A DNA stretch of 8,201 nucleotides from positions 1 to 8,201 of the forward strand of contig CAMOXX010000119.1 in the NCBI GenBank assembly GCA_946629475.1. Reading direction: 5' to 3'. Below the pieces are notes generated by a model, which saw only the letters and a list, made by a program, of their open reading frames with translations, had not been told where the DNA came from and searched no databases. The stretch comes from an uncultured Blautia sp. Its GTDB lineage: Bacteria > Bacillota > Clostridia > Lachnospirales > Lachnospiraceae. This document shows positions 1 through 5,839 of this stretch, one piece after another; position 1 is the stretch's first letter; each line of letters opens with the position of its first letter. The translations under genes were made by a program, and so were the position numbers.

Positions 1-67
1 ATCGGGAAAGCAGACAAGCAAAATGCACAAGTTATTTCGTGACAGTTCCTTACATGGATTGCTGCAC

Positions 68-94
68 GTATCTGTGAAGGTACTGAACAGATAC
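68..94. repeat. 8-bp inverted repeat upstream of ygeW
   Basis: GTATCTGT at 68-75 is matched by its exact reverse complement ACAGATAC at 87-94, with an 11-base spacer. Allowing one bulged C extends the stem to ACG/CGT, followed by TTTT-type bases at 97-100. It could be an operator for the operon or a weak terminator of an upstream gene. I see no convincing promoter in 1-148 and no gene I can support there. Confidence 0.45.
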
Positions 95-148
95 CGTTTT
101 GGGACATAAAGGCTGGATAGACAGAATATACGGAGGATAGAATTACGC

Positions 149-1345
149 ATGGATAAAAAAATGCAGGAATATCTGGACAGGCTTGCCGGCCTGGACTTCA
201 GGAATATGTATGAAGGGGACTTTTTTCTCACCTGGGAAAAGACCGACGACGAGCTGAATGCTGTTTTTACGGTGGCGGACGCGCTCCGTCACCTGCGCGA
301 GCAGAATGTTTCCACAAAGATTTTTGACTCGGGGCTCGGCATTTCCCTGTTCCGGGACAATTCCACCCGGACGCGTTTTTCTTTTGCCAGCGCCTGCAAT
401 CTGCTGGGACTTGAGGTGCAGGACCTTGACGAGGGGAAAAGCCAGATTGCCCATGGAGAGACGGTGCGCGAGACGGCCAACATGATCTCCTTCATGGCGG
501 ATGTCATCGGAATCCGGGACGACATGTACATCGGAAAGGGAAACACCTATATGCACGGCGTGGTCGATGCGGTGAAGGCGGGCTACGAGGCCGGCATTCT
601 GGAGCAGAAGCCCACTCTGGTCAATCTGCAGTGTGATATCGACCATCCGACACAGTGCATGGCGGACATGCTGCACATCATCCACACCTTTGGCGGGGCG
701 GAGAACCTGAAGGGGAAAAAGATCGCCATGACCTGGGCTTATTCACCGAGCTACGGGAAGCCGCTCTCGGTGCCGCAGGGCGTGATCGGCCTGATGACCA
801 GATTTGGTATGGATGTAGTGCTGGCGCACCCGGAAGGGTACGATGTGATGCCTGAGACTCTTGCTGTAGCCGAAAAGAATGCAGCCGCATCCGGCGGCAG
901 CTTCCGCAAAACCGGTTCCATGGAGGATGCCTTCCGGGATGCGGATATCGTTTATCCGAAGAGCTGGGCGCCCTTTGCGGCGATGGAAAAACGGACGGAT
1001 CTCTACGCGAAGGGAGATACAGAGGGAATCAATGCCCTCGAGAAAGAGCTCCTGGCACAGAACGCACAGCATAAGGACTGGTGCTGCACTGAGGAGATGA
1101 TGGCACTTACCAGAAACAAGAGCGCTTTGTACCTGCACTGCCTGCCTGCCGACATCAACGGCATCTCCTGCACCGACGGAGAGGTGGCGGCGAGTGTGTT
1201 TGACCGCTACCGGGATCCGCTTTACAAGCAGGCAAGCTTTAAACCGTACATTATCGCGGCGATGATTTTCCTCGCGAAGCAGAAAAACCCGGCCGAGACA
1301 CTGCGGTCGCTGGCAGAGAGGAATCGTCCGCGGCACATTTTATAA
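149..1345 (+). CDS. ygeW: YgeW-type knotted carbamoyltransferase
   Basis: This 398-residue protein belongs to the aspartate/ornithine carbamoyltransferase superfamily and most resembles YgeW, which is about the same length. The carbamoyl-phosphate loop is visible as S-T-R-T-R at residues 72-76, followed by FSFASA. The H-C-L-P motif of the family is at residues 330-333. The C-terminal half contains the long insert expected of the knotted branch. YgeW enzymes are cytoplasmic and their natural substrate is not firmly settled. In anaerobic purine breakdown they are thought to phosphorolyse a carbamoylated amino compound to carbamoyl phosphate, which suits the carbamate kinase gene 24 bases downstream. 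The ATG at 149 is chosen because GGAGG lies at 132-136, a slightly long 12-base spacing; the next in-frame ATG at 161 is too far away. Ornithine or oxamate carbamoyltransferase is less likely given the length and neighbours. Confidence 0.93.
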   Translation: MDKKMQEYLDRLAGLDFRNMYEGDFFLTWEKTDDELNAVFTVADALRHLREQNVSTKIFDSGLGISLFRDNSTRTRFSFASACNLLGLEVQDLDEGKSQIAHGETVRETANMISFMADVIGIRDDMYIGKGNTYMHGVVDAVKAGYEAGILEQKPTLVNLQCDIDHPTQCMADMLHIIHTFGGAENLKGKKIAMTWAYSPSYGKPLSVPQGVIGLMTRFGMDVVLAHPEGYDVMPETLAVAEKNAAASGGSFRKTGSMEDAFRDADIVYPKSWAPFAAMEKRTDLYAKGDTEGINALEKELLAQNAQHKDWCCTEEMMALTRNKSALYLHCLPADINGISCTDGEVAASVFDRYRDPLYKQASFKPYIIAAMIFLAKQKNPAETLRSLAERNRPRHIL

Positions 1346-1369
1346 CTACAACGCCAAGGAGACTTTAAA

Positions 1370-2311
1370 ATGGGAAAAAGAATCGTTCTGGCGCTCGGAG
1401 GCAACGCGCTGGGTGAGAGCCTTCCGGAGCAGATGAAGGCCGTGAAGAAGACCGCAAAAGCGATCGCCGACCTGATCCAGGAGGGCAACGAGATCGTGAT
1501 TGTTCACGGGAACGGGCCGCAGGTCGGAATGATCCAGACTGCCATGTATGAGCTTGCCCGTTCCGAGCCGGAAAAACATATTCACTGCCCGCTCTCGGTC
1601 TGCGTGGCCATGAGCCAGGGGTACATCGGATATGACCTGCAGAATGCTCTCCGTGAGGAGCTTCTGGACCGGGGAATCAAAAAAGACTGCGCAACGATGC
1701 TGACGCAGGTAGAGGTGGATCCGGAGGATCCTGCTTTTGCCCATCCGACAAAGCCGATCGGCTCCTTTATGACAAAGGAGGAGGCCGAGATGCTGATGCG
1801 TGAGAGGGATTACGAGGTCATCGAGGATTCCGGCCGGGGTTATCGGAGGATTGTTGCCTCGCCCCTGCCGATCGGAATCGTGGAGATTGATACGGTGCGT
1901 GCCCTGGTGGAGAGCGACCATATCGTGATTGCCTGCGGAGGAGGGGGAATCCCCGTTTTCCGCACGGAGGGCCACCATCTGAAAGGAGCGGCGGCCGTCA
2001 TTGACAAGGACTTTGCGGCTGAAAAGCTGGCGGAGCAGCTGAATGCCGACTGCCTGATTATCCTTACCACCGTGGAGAAGGTGGCGGTGAACTACGGTAA
2101 ACCGGACCAGAGGGAGCTGGATGAGCTGACGCCTGCCGAGGCGGAACAGTATATCCGCGAGGGACAGTTTGCGCCGGGCTCCATGCTGCCCAAGGTGGAG
2201 GCAGCAGTGCAGTTCATAAAAAGCGGAGAGGGAAGAGAAGCCCTGATCACGCTTCTCGCGAAGGCAAACGACGGCCTGGCGGGAAGAACCGGGACGCGCT
2301 TCCATCTGTAA
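1370..2311 (+). CDS. arcC: Carbamate kinase
   Basis: This is a 313-residue cytoplasmic amino-acid-kinase-family enzyme of the usual length for carbamate kinase. It reversibly converts carbamoyl phosphate plus ADP to ATP plus carbamate, which decays to ammonia and CO2. Visible motifs are G-G-N-A-L-G at residues 10-15, H-G-N-G-P-Q-V-G at 46-53, the RRIVASPLP segment, the CGGGGIPV glycine loop, the IDKDFAAEKLA nucleotide-site segment, and LPKVEAA near the C-terminus. AAGGAG at 1356-1361 lies 8 bases before the start codon. The gene follows the carbamoyltransferase by 24 bases, so the two are almost certainly co-transcribed. The pairing implies substrate-level ATP formation from the carbamoyl group released by YgeW. 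No arginine deiminase gene is present in the window, so the purine/ureide role (E. coli YqeA-like) is favoured over the arginine pathway. Confidence 0.95.
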   Translation: MGKRIVLALGGNALGESLPEQMKAVKKTAKAIADLIQEGNEIVIVHGNGPQVGMIQTAMYELARSEPEKHIHCPLSVCVAMSQGYIGYDLQNALREELLDRGIKKDCATMLTQVEVDPEDPAFAHPTKPIGSFMTKEEAEMLMRERDYEVIEDSGRGYRRIVASPLPIGIVEIDTVRALVESDHIVIACGGGGIPVFRTEGHHLKGAAAVIDKDFAAEKLAEQLNADCLIILTTVEKVAVNYGKPDQRELDELTPAEAEQYIREGQFAPGSMLPKVEAAVQFIKSGEGREALITLLAKANDGLAGRTGTRFHL

Positions 2312-2318
2312 CCGCCTG

Positions 2319-2345
2319 AATGCGGAATGCAGAACATTCCGCATT
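2319..2345. repeat. Perfect 11-bp inverted repeat between arcC and hyuA
   Basis: AATGCGGAATG at 2319-2329 and its exact reverse complement at 2335-2345 enclose the 5-base loop CAGAA. The RNA would form a strong hairpin 7 bases after the carbamate kinase stop codon. No run of T follows it; the next bases are GC-rich. It is therefore more likely an intercistronic stability or processing element, or a partial attenuator, than a finished intrinsic terminator. Confidence 0.75.
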
Positions 2346-2386
2346 GCCGGGCCTGGAACCGCTGCCGGAAAAGGAGGAAGATGGAT

Positions 2387-3805
2387 ATGAAAAAACTGAT
2401 CCGGAACGGAATGCTTGCAACTGAACAGGAGGTCAGACGTGCCGATCTTCTTCTTTCGGACGAAAAGATCCTGAAAATATCGGATCGTATTGATGAGACA
2501 GACCCGGACGCCGCCGGCGCGGAGATGATCGATGCGTCCGGCTGCTATGTGCTTCCGGGTGCGGTCGACGTCCACACACACATGGACCTGGATGTCGGGA
2601 TCGCCCGGGTGATCGATGACTTTTACACAGGCACCGTGGCCGCCGCCTGCGGCGGAACAACGACCATCGTGGACCACATGGCCTTCGGGCCGAAGGGCTG
2701 CGGCCTGCGACATCAGGTCGATGAGTATCACCGGCTGGCCGACGGAAACGCTGCCGTCGACTATGGCTTTCACGGGGTTTTTCAGCATGTGAATGATGCC
2801 ATCCTCGATGAGATGCCGGTTCTCGCCCGGGAGGAGGGAATCACAAGCTTCAAGGTCTACATGACGTACGATTACATGATGAACGACCTCGATCTGATGA
2901 AGATCCTTTCGCGCGCCTCTGAGGAGGGAATCCTGATCGCCTCCCACTGCGAGAACGACGGGATCGTCAGGTACTGGAGGGAGAGATTTGTCCGCGAGGG
3001 GAAGAAGGCGGCATGCTTTCATCCGAAGAGCAGGCCGGCCATCGCGGAAGCCGAGGCTGTGAGCCGCTTTCTCACCCTGGCGAAGGCTGCCGGTGAGGCC
3101 CCCGCCTATATCGTTCATCTCTCCTCAGCACAGGGGCTCCGTGAAGTGCAGAAGGCCAGAAAAGCCGGGCAGAAGCATTTCGGAGTGGAAACCTGCACAC
3201 AGTATCTGCTTCTGGATGAGGGCCTCTACGAGGATCCGCAGGAAGGCCTGAAGGCTTTGATGGCGCCGCCCCTCCGGGGAAGGGCGGACCGTGAGGCACT
3301 GTGGAATGCCCTTGCGGAGAACGCGCTTGATACTGTAGCAACGGATCACTGCCCCTTTACCTTTGCGAAGCAGAAGCAGCAGGGGGCGGATGATTTTACA
3401 AAATGCCCGAGCGGCGCGCCGGGTGTGGAGGAGCGCCTGATCCTTCTCTATTCAGAAGGCGTATGCAAAGGGAGAATCACCCTGCCGCAGCTGGTAAAGT
3501 ATGCCTGCGCAAACCCCGCGAGAATTGCGGGACTGTACCCGAAGAAGGGAGCTCTGCAGGAGGGGGCGGATGCAGATGTGGTGCTCCTGAATCCTGACAG
3601 GGAACAGACCCTCACAATAAGCGGGATGCACGGCGCATCCGACTATACCTGTTATGAGGGGATGCGCGTGAAGGGCGCGGTGGAGCAGGTATTCCTGCGC
3701 GGCAGGCAGGTCGTGAAGGACGGTGCCTTTACCGGAAAGCGCGGCGGCGGAATGTACCTGAAGCGCGGCACAAGCGCGGTCTGCACCGGGGAACTGCCGG
3801 TATGA
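2387..3805 (+). CDS. hyuA: D-hydantoinase / dihydropyrimidinase-family amidohydrolase
   Basis: This protein of 472 residues (from 2387) is a TIM-barrel cyclic amidohydrolase that hydrolyses ring amides such as hydantoins and dihydropyrimidines. The complete binuclear metal site of the family is visible: H63 and H65 in VDVHTH, K156 in ITSFKVYM (the lysine that becomes carboxylated), H187 in SHCEND, H244 in VHLSSAQG and D320 in ATDHCPF. Spacing matches characterised hydantoinases and the E. coli homologue HyuA (about 461 residues). AAGGAGG at 2371-2377 sits 9 bases before the ATG at 2387 but only 3 before an in-frame ATG at 2381, so 2387 is preferred. An earlier in-frame ATG at 2327 lies inside the upstream hairpin and is unlikely. 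In this operon the substrate is plausibly a cyclic ureide from purine breakdown; that is inference. Its stop overlaps the next start. Confidence 0.93.
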   Translation: MKKLIRNGMLATEQEVRRADLLLSDEKILKISDRIDETDPDAAGAEMIDASGCYVLPGAVDVHTHMDLDVGIARVIDDFYTGTVAAACGGTTTIVDHMAFGPKGCGLRHQVDEYHRLADGNAAVDYGFHGVFQHVNDAILDEMPVLAREEGITSFKVYMTYDYMMNDLDLMKILSRASEEGILIASHCENDGIVRYWRERFVREGKKAACFHPKSRPAIAEAEAVSRFLTLAKAAGEAPAYIVHLSSAQGLREVQKARKAGQKHFGVETCTQYLLLDEGLYEDPQEGLKALMAPPLRGRADREALWNALAENALDTVATDHCPFTFAKQKQQGADDFTKCPSGAPGVEERLILLYSEGVCKGRITLPQLVKYACANPARIAGLYPKKGALQEGADADVVLLNPDREQTLTISGMHGASDYTCYEGMRVKGAVEQVFLRGRQVVKDGAFTGKRGGGMYLKRGTSAVCTGELPV

Positions 3806-4461
3806 CGAAAACGGATAAAGATACGGGCAGTGCAGCTTCCTGTGCCCGGGTGCAGAGACCGGCCGCAGGGAGTTATGCAGAAGAGATCGGCTGCATCGTC
3901 ATGGCTTCCGGTCTTTCTGCCCGGTATGGAAAAAACAAACTTTTGGAAAAACTGGGAGACCGTGAGGTGATTCTGCACACGGTCTCCGCAGCGGCTGCCG
4001 CGGGACTTTCTCCCGTCACGGTGACGCGGAGCGAGGAAGTGAAGCGGCTTCTGGATGAAAAGGGATATCCATGCATCCTGCATGAAATGCCGCTGAAAAG
4101 CGATACGATGCACATAGGAATGAAACATGCAGGGGTTTCTCCCAAAGGCTGGCTTTTTATGCAGGGAGACCAGCCCCTGATTCTTCCGGAGACGATTTCC
4201 AGGCTGGTCAGGGATTTTCTGAATGATCCGGAGTCCGTTTGCAGGCTCTCATACCGCGGCAGCCCCGGCAGCCCGGTGATTTTTCCAGCCTCGATGAAAG
4301 AGGAGCTCTTATCCTACAGGGGCGACAGGGGAGGTATGGAGATTCTGAAAAAATCCGGAACGATCTGCAGAACCACAGAGGCCTCCGGGGAGTGGGAGCT
4401 GATGGATGCCGACACCCCGGAGAGCATGGAAAAACTGAGACAGCAAGACTTGAAGTATTGA
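3802..4461 (+). CDS. mocA: MobA/MocA-like nucleotidyltransferase
   Basis: This is a 219-residue MobA-like NTP transferase, most like the YgfJ/MocA group that attaches CMP to molybdopterin cofactor for xanthine-dehydrogenase-type hydroxylases. The nucleotide loop M-A-S-G-L-S-A-R-Y-G-K-N-K spans residues 34-46. The metal-binding G-D-Q-P is at 122-125, and the DADTPESMEKL segment near the C-terminus matches the family's closing D-x-DTPE motif. The ATG overlaps the hydantoinase stop as ATGA, indicating translational coupling. About 25 residues precede the usual N-terminal start of the family; a GTG at 3850 would shorten this but has no clear ribosome site. The neighbours support a role in a molybdenum-dependent purine hydroxylase system whose enzyme lies outside the window. 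Other nucleotidyltransferases with the same fold (MobA, IspD) are less likely, and the nucleotide used cannot be read from the sequence. Confidence 0.8.
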   Translation: MTKTDKDTGSAASCARVQRPAAGSYAEEIGCIVMASGLSARYGKNKLLEKLGDREVILHTVSAAAAAGLSPVTVTRSEEVKRLLDEKGYPCILHEMPLKSDTMHIGMKHAGVSPKGWLFMQGDQPLILPETISRLVRDFLNDPESVCRLSYRGSPGSPVIFPASMKEELLSYRGDRGGMEILKKSGTICRTTEASGEWELMDADTPESMEKLRQQDLKY

Positions 4462-4473
4462 GAGGAGGACAGA

Positions 4474-5448
4474 ATGATGATGAAAAAATTTTACCTGGCA
4501 GCAGCGGCAGCAGCACTGATCACCATGACAGCCTCTGTGGCAGCATTCGCGGAAGGCGGCACAAAGGTAGATGCAAATGGTGTTTCCTTTGAGATACCGG
4601 CAGAGCTTGCCGATCTGGTAACCGTTGAGACAGAAGGCCTTGAGGACGGCATGCTGGTAAATGTCTACGAGACGGCATCCGTGAAGGCAGCTGAGGCGCA
4701 GGGTGAGGTGGACGAAGGAGCAGGATGGATTTTCGGTATCTCCCGCATTTCGGAGCATGAGCTGAAAAATCTCCGCTGCGGCGGAATGGACGGTATGGAA
4801 GTGTTTGCAGAGGACGACGATGTTTACCTGATTTACAATCATCCCACGGATGTCCGCTTTGTCAGGGAATCCTATGATGACGTTGAGGAGGACCAGAAGC
4901 AGTATGCCAGCATCAACGAGTGGGCATACGAAAATGTCCGGGAGGAGATCATTGCCAACAATCCGAGGCTTGAGCCGGAGGTTTATACTAATACAAGTCT
5001 GGATATGAACCTTTGCCGTGCCCTGTTCCAGCATGCGCCCTATGAGGTGAGATCCCTGGAGTTTGGAGGGGAGACGCCTGCGATGCCCGCTGAGGATGAC
5101 TATCTTGAAGATCTGGCAGAGGATTTTGTCTATCAGTACGCCGATGAAGGCACTGAGGCGCCGGATGGAGAATATATCGTTCTGGCCTTCGATGATGAGA
5201 ATGTCCGCTATGACTTTTTCCTGGCTGAGGGATACGAAAACTATGTCCGTGAGGTGGTCACAAGTGACGGCGAAGAGAGTGAGTACCTGTATCTTTCCAG
5301 CGGGAAGGATGCGGAGCATGCATATGCGACCACCACAGGCGTCATGAAGGCCTGGGTGAAGGAAATCATGACCGGCTACGACCACGATGACGACGATTAT
5401 GACCGCGATTATGACGATGATTATGACGATGATGATTATGACGACTGA
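4474..5448 (+). CDS. Secreted acidic protein of unknown function with Asp/Tyr-rich tail
   Basis: I do not recognise this 324-residue protein. It begins with a clear Sec signal peptide: a lysine after the initial methionines, an alanine-rich hydrophobic stretch, and a likely signal peptidase I site after A-F-A near residues 25-27. There is no lipobox cysteine. The mature part is strongly acidic, rich in E, D and Y, and has only two cysteines (in NLRCGG and NLCRAL). It contains a V-S-F-E-I-P-A-E-L opening seen in many Firmicute exported proteins of unknown role. The last 23 residues (302-324) are 16 Asp and 5 Tyr with one His and one Arg, which could bind cations. No sortase motif or transmembrane anchor is seen, so it is probably released. 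AGGAGG at 4463-4468 supports an ATG at 4474 or 4477. It follows mocA by 12 bases, so it is likely in the same operon. Confidence 0.85.
   Translation: MMMKKFYLAAAAAALITMTASVAAFAEGGTKVDANGVSFEIPAELADLVTVETEGLEDGMLVNVYETASVKAAEAQGEVDEGAGWIFGISRISEHELKNLRCGGMDGMEVFAEDDDVYLIYNHPTDVRFVRESYDDVEEDQKQYASINEWAYENVREEIIANNPRLEPEVYTNTSLDMNLCRALFQHAPYEVRSLEFGGETPAMPAEDDYLEDLAEDFVYQYADEGTEAPDGEYIVLAFDDENVRYDFFLAEGYENYVREVVTSDGEESEYLYLSSGKDAEHAYATTTGVMKAWVKEIMTGYDHDDDDYDRDYDDDYDDDDYDD
5395..5442 (+). repeat. In-frame 9-bp tandem-like repeats coding the acidic tail
   Basis: The unit GATTATGAC (Asp-Tyr-Asp) occurs at 5395, 5407, 5419 and 5434, spaced 12, 12 and 15 bases, with GAC/GAT codons between. All spacings are multiples of three, so changes in copy number would keep the reading frame. 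Such a run can expand or contract by slippage. Confidence 0.8.
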
Positions 5449-5491
5449 AACGTAAGGCGCACTTGCTAAAAGCTGTTTTATAAAAAAAAGA

Positions 5492-5520
5492 TTGACGAAT
5501 CCCCCGGACAGTGCTAGAAT
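5492..5520 (+). promoter_or_regulatory. Sigma-A type promoter with extended -10 for the first T-box leader
   Basis: A -35 box TTGACG at 5492-5497 and a -10 box TAGAAT at 5515-5520 are separated by exactly 17 bases. A TG at 5512-5513 gives an extended -10. Transcription would start near 5527, just before the T-box Stem I. The second leader has the same arrangement, which strengthens the call. Confidence 0.85.
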
Positions 5521-5526
5521 CCATCA

Positions 5527-5800
5527 ATGAAAGGCGATGACGAAGACGGTCGGGATACGAGGCGTACAGAGAACCGGTGGCTGGTGAAAACCGGAGGCTG
5601 ACATCTTTTGACTTATCCCTTCTGAGCCGGAAGCCCGAAAGGAGCATGACTCCCAGTAGACGCTTCCCGTGATTGCTGCGTAAAAGCAGAGGGATTGATG
5701 GATCCCGGTGAGTGGTCGTAAATTACGGCAATTTGAGTGGTACCGCGGGTGATATGAGCGCTCGTCTCAAAGTAAAACCTTTGTGACGGGCGCTTTTTTT
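5527..5800 (+). promoter_or_regulatory. T-box (tRNA-sensing) leader upstream of the XRE-cupin-ligase gene
   Basis: This is a full T-box riboswitch, in which uncharged tRNA binding promotes antitermination. Stem I opens with a GA/kink-turn motif (GGCGATGACGAAG from 5533, closed by CTTCTGAGCC at 5619-5628). Its distal part has AGAGAA and an apical hairpin CCGGT/ACCGG (5574-5594) with a GGCTGGTGAAA loop. A Stem II motif AGTAGA is at 5655-5660. The conserved T-box AATTTGAGTGGTACCGCG is at 5730-5747. TTTGAG at 5732-5737 can pair with CTCAAA at 5766-5771 to form the antiterminator, which excludes the terminator. TGGT at 5738-5741 would read NCCA ends with discriminator A. The specifier lies around 5609-5616; CTT (Leu), TTA (Leu) and ACT (Thr) all fall there, and I cannot choose with confidence. 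Confidence 0.93.
5757..5800 (+). terminator. T-box intrinsic terminator
   Basis: A stem of about 16 pairs forms between 5757-5772 and 5779-5794, with one T-T mismatch and one G-T wobble, around the loop 5773-5778. It ends in seven T residues (5794-5800). Its left arm overlaps the antiterminator's right arm at 5766-5771, so the two folds are mutually exclusive. It would also stop read-through from the upstream operon, which lacks an obvious terminator of its own. Confidence 0.9.
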
Positions 5801-5839
5801 GCGGCTCGTCGGGCATTTCAATAAAGGAGGAAAACAAAC

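Noticed and set aside
2..109. Open frame entering from the left edge, ending at a TAA at 107-109
   Set aside because: It could be the tail of an upstream gene, but only about 35 codons are visible, they match nothing I recognise, and another frame is also open to about 77. Not enough to call.
81..131. Promoter for ygeW
   Set aside because: TTGCTG at 59-64 and TTGGGA at 99-104 are poor -35 matches without a good -10 at a proper distance, so I do not call a promoter.
2319..2345. Rho-independent terminator after arcC
   Set aside because: The hairpin is perfect but is followed by GCCGGGCC rather than a T-run, and the next gene has a good ribosome site and a related function.
1346..3118. Long open frame of 590 codons on the minus strand
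   Set aside because: It runs antisense through the carbamate kinase and hydantoinase genes, both of which carry complete family motifs. The translation is rich in H, R and L with no recognisable domain, as expected of a shadow frame in GC-rich coding DNA.
4309..5385. Open frame of 358 codons on the minus strand
   Set aside because: It is antisense to mocA and the secreted-protein gene, both with good ribosome sites. Its product has no recognisable motif.
5641..5653. GGAG/CTCC hairpin as a separate regulatory element
   Set aside because: It lies between Stem I and the AGTAGA motif of the T-box leader and is explained as part of that leader's folding.
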